Origin: Catenovulum sediminis
GTDB lineage: Bacteria; Pseudomonadota; Gammaproteobacteria; Enterobacterales; Alteromonadaceae
Length of the DNA: 64,000 nt
Direction: 5' to 3'
Assembly (NCBI RefSeq): GCF_007289895.1
Contig: NZ_CP041660.1
Location: 1,860,001-1,924,000 of the forward strand
Shown: positions 24,849 to 34,549 of the stretch, piece after piece
How positions within the stretch are numbered: position 1 is the stretch's first letter
Layout: each line of letters opens with the position of its first letter
Program-made: the position numbers and the translations under genes
Notes under the pieces: model-generated
Told to the model about the DNA's origin: nothing
Seen by the model: only the letters and a program-made list of their open reading frames with translations
The model's database searches: none

Positions 24849-27397
24849 ATGAAGGTAAAAATTATGAGCTGTTGTACGTCGTTCAAAATGACGGTGCTCG
24901 CTACGAGTGCGTTAATGAGTTTTGGTGTGTTTGGGCAAAATATACTTAAAGTTGGTCCAGAACAAAGTTTAAAACTTCCCTCTGAAGCAGCTGCCATAGC
25001 ACAAAATGGTGATATTATAGAAATAGAGGCCGCCAAATATAGTTGTGATGCAGGTGTTAAATGGAAAGCGAATGATTTGGTTATTCGCGGCGTAAATGGA
25101 CGTGCACATATCACTTGGCAAGATTGTGGCGGTAATTTGCCCGGTGGTAAGGGCCTTTGGAATACCATTGGCTATAATGTGCGTATTGAAAATATCGAGT
25201 TTTCCTTTGCAAAAGTTTCGGATAATAACGGTGCGGGTATTCGCCACGATGGGGGGGTAATCTAGTTATCAAAAACAGTTATTTCCATCACAACCAAAAT
25301 GGTATTTTGGTGACCCCTTATACGCCTAAGTACCCAGTTGAAAATAATCACGTATTTATTGTCGATTCAGAATTTGCCTTTAACGGACATAATTCAGGCC
25401 GCTCTCACAACATGTATATAACCAACACAAATACTTTTAGTATTTTTAACAGTTACAGTCATGATGCGGACACTGGGCATTTAATTAAAACGATTGCGCG
25501 TGAAAACTATATTATTGGTAACAAGTTAGAAGATGGTTTGACGGGCACATCTAGCTACCACATTGATATTACCGGTGGTGGTCCAACATTTATTCACGGT
25601 AATGTGCTGGTACAAACGCAGAATAGCCCAAATTATGTAATGGTTGCTTATGCAGCGGAAAGTAAAGAAGGTAGCCGAAATAACCCTAACAAACATTTAT
25701 TTATGTCGCACAATACGATTGTCAATTACCATGATAGAGGTAAATTCTTAAAAATTTACGACAACATGAATGATTTTGAAGAAGGGTATGTTGCGAATAA
25801 CCTAGTCTATGGGTTGAGTGAAGCAAATTTTGTTACTTTTAGTAAAAGTGCGACCAGTAATCTGGTATCGATACAAAATAATATCATTACAGACGGCTCA
25901 GATTTTGAAAGTTTAGAAAATGAAAGTTACTATCTGGCTAAACATTCTGTAGCGATTGATGCGGCAATCGATGTTGAGGGTTTCGAATTATCAAAATTTA
26001 AACATCAACTCACCGAGTTTAATCGTTCTGGCCCTGCAAATATCCGGTTGATAGATGGTAAGTTAGATGTTGGGGCTTTTGAATATGATGGTTTAATACA
26101 CCCCGTTCCATCTGTTGAATTGATCGCAAACCAGACGACCATTGATTATTTAGGCTCTGTAGAACTAGCTTGGACGGCGCAAAATGCTCATGTTTGTGAC
26201 TTTTCAGGTGGTCTAGACAAGCGCGTGAGCGCTTCCGGCAGTTTACACGTTGACGAATTGTCTCGTAACACAGACTTTATTTTGACCTGTTATGGCGATG
26301 CAGGTAAAAATCAGTCAATAGTATCAATAAATGTAAATGAATCACCCAAAGCCGATTTGTTGCCTGAAACGACAGTCGATACCTTGTTAAACACCAGAAT
26401 TAGTGATTATTTGACATCAAATGACCCATACGTAAGTGGTGTTATGAAATATTGGCCCGGTGGCACTATCAGTAGTGTTTATGTACCTGAAAAAAATGTT
26501 GTGTATATCAATGGCGGCGGGATGCGTACTTATTTTGGCAACGAATTATTTGCGTTTGATGTAACGACACAAACACTGCAACAAATTCATCAGAGAACCG
26601 ATATCACGCAATTGGATATTTTTGAAGCTGGGGATAACAATTATTGGGATGTCTTTAATTATCCATGCTCCGGCATCTGGACAACCGTCTCTGGTGAGAT
26701 GACAGCAGCCCCGAGAAACTTGAAAAATTCACTGACCTTTGATTACAAAACTGACTCACTGTTTTTCCAAGGCGGTTATGTTGCATGTAGTTCAAATTAT
26801 GAAACGTCAGATGGCTGGTTGTTTGCGCCGGATACAGGGGAGTGGACTTTATTGCATGCCGAAAATAGTGACTTTAAAGGCACTACATCGCGAATTGTTA
26901 CACTTGATAAAGTTTCTGGTTTGCAAATTATTGCGCACAATCAAGGTTTGCATGTTTATAACGCCGAGACTGCAGAAAGTCGGAAGTTGGTGAATTCTGT
27001 TCATACAGCTGGTGTTAGCGGCATTATCGATGAGGCGAGCAATACCTTATTTTATATCGGTAATGGTCGGGTTATTAGTACTTCGTTAGATGGCTTAGCA
27101 ACGGCTGAAGCCTTGTCATTTAAAACAGATTGGCAGATTATTGGTGACGATTACTTGTTAAACTCTGGTTCACCTAAACTGACTTACCATACTGAAGCTG
27201 AAAAAATAGTTGGCTGGAATGGACAAGATCGTTTGTATTATTTGTACATTGACCATGAAAACTCAACGATTGAAATCGTGGCTAAAAACACTCCTGAATT
27301 AAACGGCAGTCGCTTTGAATATATACAAGCCTTAGGGGGCTATTTAGTGATTGATGATAGTCGCAGTAACTTTAGTTTATTGCGTGAAGTACAATAA
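24849..27397 (+). pseudogene. Secreted right-handed beta-helix protein with Ig-like and propeller-like domains, interrupted at a G7 run
   Basis: The frame from ATG 24849 (or 24864, which has AAGG upstream) reads a signal peptide (ending GVFGQ) and the start of a parallel beta-helix (VIRGVNGRAHITW, VRIENIEFSF) and stops at 25265. The same protein continues in the -1 frame: ...HDGG-GNLVIKNSYFHHNQNG... to 27397. The switch falls in seven G (25251-25257); one more G gives about 849 residues. After the helix (to about residue 410) comes an Ig-like segment (VELAWTAQNAHVCDFSG), then a Kelch/propeller-like region. It resembles polysaccharide lyase-type or carbohydrate-binding beta-helix proteins. No PEP-CTERM tail. 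Translation of the two parts separately is unlikely to give a working protein. Confidence 0.75.
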
Positions 27398-27464
27398 ATG
27401 TAACTTAGTAATCATAAACATGAGTTAACCCTATATTCAAACACGCCAAATCACTAAAATAACC

Positions 27465-27494
27465 AAAAGGAGTCCTCGTGACTCCTTTTTATAT
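27465..27494 (+). terminator. Intrinsic terminator after the beta-helix gene
   Basis: AAAAGGAGTC-CTCGT-GACTCCTTTTT: a 10-bp perfect stem running into a T-run. Confidence 0.93.
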
Positions 27495-27574
27495 CCGATC
27501 GATTTGTGTACTTCTGCCGCTATTTACGCCTTTTAACCATTGCATATAACAAAATCAATTATTATTGAGGTTTG

Positions 27575-27630
27575 TTATATTAGTAAAGTCTAATGTATCT
27601 TCTTGTTATATTAGTTGTTCCTAATATAAT
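27575..27630 (+). promoter_or_regulatory. Promoter with two inverted-repeat operators for the sulfide operon
   Basis: Two dyads share the same arms: ATATTAG-N6-CTAATGT (27577-27596, one mismatch) and TTATATTAG-N6-CTAATATAA (27606-27629, perfect 9-bp arms), 31 bp centre to centre (about three helical turns). TATAAT at 27625-27630 with TTGTTA at 27603-27608 (16-bp spacer) makes a sigma-70 promoter that the second dyad covers. This is the layout of ArsR-family persulfide-sensing repression (BigR/SqrR type) upstream of TauE/persulfide-dioxygenase/YeeE operons. No such repressor gene is in the window. Confidence 0.75.
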
Positions 27631-27658
27631 AGTTGTACGCATCGGCAAAGGTATATTT

Positions 27659-28498
27659 ATGTTAGAGATTTTAATTGGCGCCGTGATTGGATTGGTACTT
27701 GGCCTGACAGGGGCCGGGGGATCTATTTTTGCCGTTCCATTGCTTATATTGTTATTGGATATTCCCGTACAACAAGCAATCGGTGTTTCTTTAGCGACGG
27801 TTGCTTTTAGTTCGTTATTTGGTGTGTTAATTAGATTCACACAAAGACAAATTATATGGATACCCGCTGTAATATTCGCTCTTTTGGGCGCCATTTTTGC
27901 GCCTTTAGGTAATTGGCTAAATCATCAATTGCCGACGTCTTTTATTATCATTGGCTTTGTTATGCTGACGGTACTGATAGCTTACAAAATGTGGCAGTCG
28001 GCACCAGTCAGCACTTTAAAAAATAACGATGTCCGCGCAAAGTTCTCTATTGAAAATAAAAGTAGTGATTTGCCATGCCAATCTAAGCAATCTAAGCAAG
28101 CGCAAGGCCAAGCGTTTTCAATTTCTGCAAAATCTACTTTAGGTTTGAGCTTAGCTGCTGCAACTACAGGGATAATGTCTGGATTGTTTGGGGTTGGAGG
28201 GGGCTTTTTGATAGTGCCTTCTTTGTTGTTGTTAACCCGAATGAAGTTCTCTGCAGCAATTGCTACGTCGTTATTTGTCATTGCTGTGATTAGCAGCAGC
28301 GGTTTTATTTCGTTTGCACAAAATTCAGCTTATATGGATTGGTCGTTGATATTGTTAATTTCGCTTGGTGGCATAACAGGTATGCTGTTAGGCTTTTTTC
28401 TTAGCCGTCACCTTACAACCGCCAAGTTACAACAAAGTTTTTCAGTCGCCATGTGTATTATGGCGCTGGTCATGTTGATTAAACATTTTGGAGGATAG
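27659..28498 (+). CDS. TauE/SafE-family sulfite/sulfur anion exporter
   Basis: About 279 residues from ATG 27659; an upstream in-frame ATG at 27593 would lie inside the operator region and is rejected. It has about eight membrane helices in two related halves, each opening with the family glycine motif (GLTGAGGSIFAVPLL and GLFGVGGGFLIVPSL). A soluble loop of about 35 residues between halves contains a short repeat (QSKQSKQ). Its place at the head of a persulfide dioxygenase/YeeE operon suggests export of sulfite or thiosulfate made by persulfide oxidation. Confidence 0.88.
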   Translation: MLEILIGAVIGLVLGLTGAGGSIFAVPLLILLLDIPVQQAIGVSLATVAFSSLFGVLIRFTQRQIIWIPAVIFALLGAIFAPLGNWLNHQLPTSFIIIGFVMLTVLIAYKMWQSAPVSTLKNNDVRAKFSIENKSSDLPCQSKQSKQAQGQAFSISAKSTLGLSLAAATTGIMSGLFGVGGGFLIVPSLLLLTRMKFSAAIATSLFVIAVISSSGFISFAQNSAYMDWSLILLISLGGITGMLLGFFLSRHLTTAKLQQSFSVAMCIMALVMLIKHFGG

Positions 28499-28502
28499 GT
28501 TT

Positions 28503-29201
28503 ATGATTCGCCAGTTATATGATCGTGACAGTTACACCTACACTTATCTGCTGGTTTGTGACAAAACAGGTCAAGCGGCTTTAATTGACCCAGTCAAAGA
28601 CAATGTGACTCAGTATGTACAATTGCTAAAAGAATTAAACCTTAAACTTGTTTACGCGCTAGATACTCATATACATGCAGATCACATCACCGCTTTATCT
28701 GTGCTTAGAAAGGCTACCGGATGTAGCACTTTAGTGAGCAGTCAAGGTAAGGTTAATTGCGCGTCTGGTGGATTAACCAACAATGCTTGCCTTACGATTG
28801 GCCTGTTGTCTTTACGAGCCATCTATACCCCAGGGCATACTGATGACTCATATAGCTTCTATTTACAAGAGGGCGCGAACGGGTATTTATTTACCGGAGA
28901 TACCTTACTCATTCGTGGAACGGGTCGAACGGATTTCCAAAATGGCAGCGCGAGTGATTTGTATGAGAGTTTGCATAACAAACTATTGCAGTATCCAGAC
29001 AACACCATTGTCTACCCAGCGCATGACTATAATGGTTTTACACAAAGCACAATTTTTGAAGAAAAATATTTCAATCCGCGAGTTAAAATTAAAGACAAAG
29101 GCGCGTTTATTCAGTTTATGGCAGAGTTGAATTTGCCGAAACCAAAGCATATTGAGATCGCTGTGCCTGCGAACCAGCAATGTGGTGAGCTAGACGTATA
29201 A
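28503..29201 (+). CDS. ETHE1/Blh-type persulfide dioxygenase (MBL fold)
   Basis: About 232 residues from ATG 28503, which has GGAGGA at 28489-28494; the SD overlaps the stop region of the exporter gene. Metallo-beta-lactamase fold with HIHADH (H-x-H-x-D-H), the PGHTDDS motif, and GDTLLIRGTGRTDFQ plus PAHDY, the signature of mononuclear-iron persulfide dioxygenases. It should oxidise glutathione persulfide to sulfite and GSH. The N-terminal IRQLYDRDSYTYTYL start also matches the ETHE1 family. Confidence 0.92.
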   Translation: MIRQLYDRDSYTYTYLLVCDKTGQAALIDPVKDNVTQYVQLLKELNLKLVYALDTHIHADHITALSVLRKATGCSTLVSSQGKVNCASGGLTNNACLTIGLLSLRAIYTPGHTDDSYSFYLQEGANGYLFTGDTLLIRGTGRTDFQNGSASDLYESLHNKLLQYPDNTIVYPAHDYNGFTQSTIFEEKYFNPRVKIKDKGAFIQFMAELNLPKPKHIEIAVPANQQCGELDV

Positions 29202-29255
29202 GTAAATACAAGGCAAGCATATATGTAGAAAATTTAGCAATCAGTGAGGTGTAAA

Positions 29256-29663
29256 ATGAACGAATATTTAATGGCCGTTGTGGGGGGGATCTTGATTGGT
29301 CTATCCGCTCTAATATTGTTGCTGTTCAATGGCCGTATAGCCGGAATTAGCGGTATTGCTTGGCGTAGCTGGCAAAGCTCTGTTGAACAGAAATGGCAAT
29401 GGTTATTTATTATCGGACTACTACTGGGGACATGGCTAGCGCACTCTCAGTTGAATATTACCGTGCCCCAATTACCAGATAACAATGTTGGCTGGATTGT
29501 TTTAGCCGGTTTTTTAGTCGGTTTTGGGGCTAAATTAGGCAGTGGTTGTACAAGTGGACATGGCATTTGTGGTATTGGCCGTCTGTCGAAGCGCTCTTTT
29601 ATTGCGACTAGCATTTTTATGTCAACAGGCATTTTATCGGTTTTTCTAAGTCATTTTATCTAA
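29256..29663 (+). CDS. YeeE/YedE-family membrane protein (first half)
   Basis: About 135 residues from ATG 29256 (GAGG upstream), with four membrane helices. The segment FGAKLGSGCTSGHGICGIGRLSKRSF carries the conserved Cys of YeeE/YedE (DUF395) sulfur transporters. Two half-size YeeE proteins in tandem after a TauE and a persulfide dioxygenase is the common BigR-type operon composition. It probably works with the next protein in moving a sulfur species such as thiosulfate. Confidence 0.9.
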   Translation: MNEYLMAVVGGILIGLSALILLLFNGRIAGISGIAWRSWQSSVEQKWQWLFIIGLLLGTWLAHSQLNITVPQLPDNNVGWIVLAGFLVGFGAKLGSGCTSGHGICGIGRLSKRSFIATSIFMSTGILSVFLSHFI

Positions 29664-29690
29664 CTCAGTTTATTTAATACCGGGGGCATT

Positions 29691-30104
29691 ATGTTGCAGT
29701 TTAAAACTTCAATCGTTGGTTTATCTTCAGGTGTGTTATTTGGCTTGGGGCTGGCGGTTTCAGGTATGACAGATACGCAAAAAGTAAAAGGTTTTTTAGA
29801 TGTTTTTGGCAACTGGGATATCACTTTAGCTTTTGTGATGGCCTCTGCTTTGCTCATCACCATACCGTCATTTTACTTCATTCAAAAACGTAAAGCGCCA
29901 CTTTGTAATCTAGAGTTTAGCGTACCTAAAAATAACAAAACAGATAACAAATTAATTTTCGGCGCAGCTTTATTTGGGATTGGTTGGGGCATGGTTGGTT
30001 GGTGTCCAGGCCCAGCTATCGCATCACTTGTTTACTTAGACCTGACCGTTGTGTATTTTTTACTGGCAATGTTTGTGGGTATGGCAATCGCAAACAAAGT
30101 TTAA
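29691..30104 (+). CDS. YeeE/YedE-family membrane protein (second half)
   Basis: A 137-residue protein with four membrane helices. GLGLAVSGMTDTQKVKGFLD and GIGWGMVGWCPGPAIASL are the characteristic blocks of the partner half of YeeE/YedE proteins, with the second conserved Cys in WCPGPA. GGGGGCATT precedes the ATG. It is last in the operon; its stop is 6 bases from the end of the convergent YheU-family gene. Confidence 0.9.
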   Translation: MLQFKTSIVGLSSGVLFGLGLAVSGMTDTQKVKGFLDVFGNWDITLAFVMASALLITIPSFYFIQKRKAPLCNLEFSVPKNNKTDNKLIFGAALFGIGWGMVGWCPGPAIASLVYLDLTVVYFLLAMFVGMAIANKV

Positions 30105-30110
30105 AAGTGG

Positions 30111-30350
30111 TCAATCAGGCCACATTTCTTGTGGTTTGACCGCAATGCTGTCAGCGCTAACGATGCCTATGCTTTCATCTTGCTCTGAGTAACTGACCAG
30201 CAGCTCTTTTTTAAAAAGCTGCTGTTTTACTTTTTGAACATATTCGGCTTGATACTCAAAACCATCATCAAAAGACCCCATTTGCAGTAAGAACTCTTTG
30301 ATCAGATTGTCGAGCTGATCATCTGGTATCAGCTTTACGTCAACTAACAT
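30111..30350 (-). CDS. YheU (UPF0270) family protein
   Basis: About 79 residues from ATG 30350; a TTG five codons earlier is possible. The pattern IPDDQLDNLIKEFLLQMGSF, then VQKVKQQLFKKELLVSYSEQDESIGIV matches the small YheU family (I-P-x-x-x-L-x-N-L-I-x-x-F and K-V-x-x-Q-L blocks). The usual G-T-D-Y-G turn is replaced by a divergent MGSFDDGFEY. Function of the family is unknown. It has a slightly longer C-terminus than usual. Confidence 0.75.
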   Translation of the reverse strand: MLVDVKLIPDDQLDNLIKEFLLQMGSFDDGFEYQAEYVQKVKQQLFKKELLVSYSEQDESIGIVSADSIAVKPQEMWPD

Positions 30351-30422
30351 GCTTGCGCCACCCAACTATTAATTAGCTCATATTCTAACTCAATCCTGCT
30401 ATTTAATCTCGTTGCAGCGAGT

Positions 30423-32417
30423 TTATCTTTGCATAATCTGGTAAATTTCTGTCTCCACTTCAGCGATGAGTTTCTCAGCTTCCGCTTTTTCAAGCATGCC
30501 TTGAAATTGCATATCCAGTAGTTTTTGCCGACGTTTATTTAACAATACCCGAGTTGCAATTAAGGTTTGAATTTCTTGGACTTTTGTCGGCTCGTATTGG
30601 CTAATTTCGGTCAAATAGTGCTGCATTTGCTGCAGGTTTTTATCGATCTCGTACACTATTTTATGTTGAAATGAAATTGGGGCTGATAGGTCTTTTAAAT
30701 TTTGTTTGCTGGCTTTTTGTGCCTGTATAAAACCGTGCGCAATGTAAAATGCCTGAGCAAAATTTGTATCATCAATTTGATTAAAATATAGGTCTTCGCG
30801 CGGATAAATAATCGGTTCACCGTCTAGCGCTTTTTCTACCGCTTTGTTGAGTAGCTGGATAGATTTTACATTCAACATTCCTTGGTCAAACAATTGCCAG
30901 TAAAATTGTTTTTCGGATTCTAATAAACGGCGTTTATAGGCGATAATGAGCTCTTCTTCTGACGTTTTCAAATGTGCCAGCTCTTCTTCAGCCATCTCTT
31001 GGTAGATGTATTCATGCTGTTTGATTTTTTGCCAATCAGTGTGTGCAAAATTTTCATCTTTTTGCATTTTGGCTATGTCTTCTTGTAATGATTGTTGTAT
31101 TTTCAGTTCAGCTTTGTCGACGGTTTTTTGTTTTGCGGCGGGTAATTCACTTAACCCCAATTTTTTTAATAAATAACGCATGCTGCCGCCATTAACTACT
31201 ATGGTTAATACGACAATGCCGGCGCATAAAAATAAAATTTGCTCACCCGTTTGCTGTGGAAAGTTTTCATTTTGTGTAACCGACAAAGCTAACGCTAGCG
31301 CAACGGCACCGCGCAGTCCTCCCCAAATCAACACTATGGTTTTTTCTTTCGACAAACCGACACCAATTTTGTCCAATATGGGTCTGAGTACGCTGATAGC
31401 TATTGCTCTAATCAGTAGAATCGCAACGTATAAAATGGCCAACATTAACCAAGCCTGGGGGTCATTCAATTGAATCTTTACCGCGACAATGATGCCAACC
31501 ACAACAAAGATTAAAGTATTGGCAAGATAAGCCATCATTTGCCAAAAATGATGTAGAAAACCTTTTACTTCTGGTGAAATTCGCGTGCGCCCTTGGCTGG
31601 CTAATAAAACGCCTAAGGTGACGACTGCAACGACCCCTGATACGTGGAAAAAACCTTCAGCAAAATAGAAGACCAGATAAGCTGTAGCGATAGAAGTTGT
31701 GATTTCAATCAGTGGATCGTTAAATATTCTGCCAATCCACAAAATCATTAGCCAGCCACCTAACAGACCGATTAAGAACCCAAAGCTAACGACCCAGCTA
31801 AAATCGAGTAAAACTGATAAGACAGCTAATTCACCGCCATTTGTCGCCACCAACATACTATAAAATAGCGTAAATAATACGATTGCAGTGCCGTCGTTGA
31901 GCAGCGATTCGCCTTCTATCAATGTTTCTAAGCGTTTTCGAGAGCTGAGTTCTTTTAACAATGCAACAACAGCTACCGGATCGGTTGCACTGATTAAAGC
32001 GCCAAACATAAAACACACGGTCCAGCTCCAATCCCAAGGAAAAACATATTTTACAAAAGCAGCGGTTAATGTGGTGCTGATGATGAGTCCGGGCACCGCC
32101 AATAGCGATATTTGATTAAAAGTACGTTTAAACAAATGAGTTTCAATTGAATAAGCGGATTCGAAAATTAAAGTTGGCAAAAATAAAAACAGAATTAAAT
32201 GTGGGTCAATATCAGCGACTAATTGTACGGTTTGATTATAAACATCGGGCAGCCATGCTGCTTCAAAGCGTTGCAGTAAACCGATTAAAATCCCCATGCT
32301 CAACAATGCAATGGTATAAGGGACTTGAGTTTTTTTTAGTAAATCACGCAAAAAAACACCTAGCAGTAAGGTGAGGCTTACGAATAGCAAGATTTGCACA
32401 CCAATGTGATACTGCAT
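30423..32417 (-). CDS. CPA1-family Na+(K+)/H+ antiporter
   Basis: A 664-residue protein: 12-13 membrane helices in the first 420 residues, then a long cytoplasmic region. The ion-binding region reads ISATDPVAVVALLKEL, followed by IEGESLLNDGTAIVLF, both diagnostic of CPA1/NhaP-type exchangers. The cytoplasmic tail (about 425-664) is helical and charged, likely a regulatory coiled coil. It is preceded by about 140 bases shared with the divergent GbsR-type gene. Role: pH and sodium homeostasis, expected in a marine bacterium. Confidence 0.9.
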   Translation of the reverse strand: MQYHIGVQILLFVSLTLLLGVFLRDLLKKTQVPYTIALLSMGILIGLLQRFEAAWLPDVYNQTVQLVADIDPHLILFLFLPTLIFESAYSIETHLFKRTFNQISLLAVPGLIISTTLTAAFVKYVFPWDWSWTVCFMFGALISATDPVAVVALLKELSSRKRLETLIEGESLLNDGTAIVLFTLFYSMLVATNGGELAVLSVLLDFSWVVSFGFLIGLLGGWLMILWIGRIFNDPLIEITTSIATAYLVFYFAEGFFHVSGVVAVVTLGVLLASQGRTRISPEVKGFLHHFWQMMAYLANTLIFVVVGIIVAVKIQLNDPQAWLMLAILYVAILLIRAIAISVLRPILDKIGVGLSKEKTIVLIWGGLRGAVALALALSVTQNENFPQQTGEQILFLCAGIVVLTIVVNGGSMRYLLKKLGLSELPAAKQKTVDKAELKIQQSLQEDIAKMQKDENFAHTDWQKIKQHEYIYQEMAEEELAHLKTSEEELIIAYKRRLLESEKQFYWQLFDQGMLNVKSIQLLNKAVEKALDGEPIIYPREDLYFNQIDDTNFAQAFYIAHGFIQAQKASKQNLKDLSAPISFQHKIVYEIDKNLQQMQHYLTEISQYEPTKVQEIQTLIATRVLLNKRRQKLLDMQFQGMLEKAEAEKLIAEVETEIYQIMQR

Positions 32418-32557
32418 AATCCAATCGTCCTAATTATTTATACTCGTTAACTATAGCCAACAATCTTTGCGTGCGTTGTTAAAAGCACAAGAATTGATTG
32501 AAATTTTGATTTTTATGTTTTAAAGTTTCAGTAATTTCTGAAACTTTGGTAATTAAT

Positions 32558-33103
32558 ATGAACTCAAAAATTGAAGCGTTCGTTTTACACTGTGGTGAAA
32601 TGGGAAGTCGTTGGGGATTTAACCGCACAATTGGCCAGATGTGTGGGTTGATTGTGATTTCAGACCAGCCATTAACGGCTAATCAAATATCTGAAACCTT
32701 AAATATATCACGAGGGAATGTCAGTATGGGGATTAAAGAGCTGCAAGCATGGCGTTTAATTCAGGTACAACATAAACCTGGTGACCGTAAAGAATATTAT
32801 GCTCCGGCTGGTGATATTTGGCAGATGGCTATTAGAGTTTTTGAAGAACGGCGAAAGCGTGAGGTTGACCCGACTTTAAGTCTATTACGCGACAACTTAT
32901 TAGATGAACCTGCCAATGCCCAAGAAGTATTTGCGCATAATAAAATGCGAGAAATTCATGATTTATTGGACGCTGTCACGCTTTGGACATCTGAATTGCC
33001 AAAAATGGGACCTGAAAAATTAAATAAACTGATGCAACTCGGTAGTGGTGTTGGCAAAGTGCTGGACATGAAAGAAAAATTTTTAGGCTCGGCTAAGCGC
33101 TAG
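32558..33103 (+). CDS. GbsR/MarR-type winged-helix regulator
   Basis: About 181 residues from ATG 32558; an earlier TTG at 32546 is weaker. The HTH region LTANQISETLNISRGNVSMGIKEL and the wing VQHKPGDRKEYYAPAGD match the GbsR subgroup of MarR-like regulators. The C-terminus is helical, for dimerisation. It is 72 bases before the cytochrome oxidase genes on the same strand, so it may regulate them or the divergent antiporter. Confidence 0.85.
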   Translation: MNSKIEAFVLHCGEMGSRWGFNRTIGQMCGLIVISDQPLTANQISETLNISRGNVSMGIKELQAWRLIQVQHKPGDRKEYYAPAGDIWQMAIRVFEERRKREVDPTLSLLRDNLLDEPANAQEVFAHNKMREIHDLLDAVTLWTSELPKMGPEKLNKLMQLGSGVGKVLDMKEKFLGSAKR

Positions 33104-33175
33104 TTTATTACCCGGGATTGGCCAGCTCCCTCAGAAAAATTAACAGACTCTTAAACGCCTTGTAAGGAGGCATTT

Positions 33176-34549
33176 ATGTTAGATACCTTGATACTGTCAC
33201 GCATTCAGTTCGCAGCCAACATTAGTTTCCATATTTTATTTCCGACGATTACCATTGCACTGGCTTGGTTTTTGTTTTATTTCAAACTTCGCTTTAACTT
33301 GTCAGGCGATCCTGTCTGGATGCGCGTGTATCGTTTTTGGGTTAAAATTTTTGCGTTAACCTTCGCGTTAGGTGTGGTTAGTGGTATTACCATGTCTTTT
33401 CAATTTGGCACTAATTGGCCTGGCTTTATGGAAACGGTTGGCAATATAGCTGGACCATTATTGGGTTATGAAGTACTTACCGCTTTCTTTTTAGAGGCAA
33501 CGTTTCTAGGGATTATGCTGTTTGGCATTCATCGCGTCGCACCTTGGGTGCACACGTTTGCAACTTTAGTGGTTGCAGTTGGCACCAGCTTGTCCGCATT
33601 TTGGATTTTGTCATTAAACTCTTGGATGCACACCCCCTCTGGCTACCAGATGATTGATGGCGTTGCTCATGTAACCAGTTGGTTTGACGTGGTATTCAAT
33701 CCATCCTTTCCCTACCGTTTTACCCATATGCTATTCGCTTCATTCTTAACGGCTTCTTTTGTTATAGCGGGGTTAAGTGCTTATCGTATATTGCGCGGTG
33801 ATAACAAGCGAGCGCCTAAACTCGCGTTAAAAACCGCATTAACGGTGGCCGCGCTAGTCACCCCGTTGCAAATATTTGTAGGTGACATGCATGGCTTAAA
33901 TACACTTGAACATCAGCCACAAAAAATTGCTGCGATGGAAGGGGTATGGCAAACAGAAACGCATGCGCCATTGCTGTTGTTCGCAATACCAGATGAAAGT
34001 AAGCGGACTAATCATTTTGAATTAGGGATTCCAGGCTTAGCGAGTTTGATATTAACGCATGATTTCGCAGGGGAAATTAAAGGGTTAGACGAATTTTTTG
34101 GTAAACATCCTCCTGTTTTTGCCGTCTTTTGGGCGTTTAGAGTTATGCTCCTAATAGGGATGTTAATGCTGCTAATATCCTGGTTATGTCGCTGGCAATT
34201 ATCGTGCAAAGGTGAGTTATCAGCTGGTTTATTAAAAATTCTCACTGCTATGACTTTTTCAGGTTGGATAGCAACGCTGGCCGGGTGGTATGTTACCGAA
34301 ATCGGTCGTCAGCCTTATTTGGTTTCTGGCGTATTAACCGTTGAACAAGCTGCAACTGATATTGCACCGGGCAATGTTGCGATATCATTGAGTTTATATT
34401 TGTTGGTTTATGCCATTCTAATGCTTGCTTATTTACATACGGTTTTTTTGATGGCAAGGCGCGCTGTAGAAATAGAAGAGATCAGTCAGGCCGAACTAGA
34501 AGAAAACAATTTATCAAACCGTCAAGATATGGAGGCTCGCAATGTTTAG
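33176..34549 (+). CDS. cioA: Cytochrome bd-type ubiquinol oxidase subunit I (CioA-like)
   Basis: A 457-residue membrane protein preceded by a perfect Shine-Dalgarno (AAGGAGG). Visible: the N-terminal RIQFAANISFHILFP with the heme b595-type His, GYEVLTAFFLEATFLGIMLFG, the quinol loop region QKIAAMEGVWQTE and GWYVTEIGRQPYLVSG. The Q loop is short, as in the cyanide-insensitive CIO group rather than long-loop E. coli CydA. It reduces O2 to water with quinol electrons, without proton pumping. Confidence 0.93.
   Translation: MLDTLILSRIQFAANISFHILFPTITIALAWFLFYFKLRFNLSGDPVWMRVYRFWVKIFALTFALGVVSGITMSFQFGTNWPGFMETVGNIAGPLLGYEVLTAFFLEATFLGIMLFGIHRVAPWVHTFATLVVAVGTSLSAFWILSLNSWMHTPSGYQMIDGVAHVTSWFDVVFNPSFPYRFTHMLFASFLTASFVIAGLSAYRILRGDNKRAPKLALKTALTVAALVTPLQIFVGDMHGLNTLEHQPQKIAAMEGVWQTETHAPLLLFAIPDESKRTNHFELGIPGLASLILTHDFAGEIKGLDEFFGKHPPVFAVFWAFRVMLLIGMLMLLISWLCRWQLSCKGELSAGLLKILTAMTFSGWIATLAGWYVTEIGRQPYLVSGVLTVEQAATDIAPGNVAISLSLYLLVYAILMLAYLHTVFLMARRAVEIEEISQAELEENNLSNRQDMEARNV

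Noticed and set aside
6329-27397. Calling an exosortase (XrtA) gene in the PEP-CTERM region
   Set aside because: No multi-helix protein with the exosortase Cys/Arg/His pattern is coded here; it must be elsewhere.
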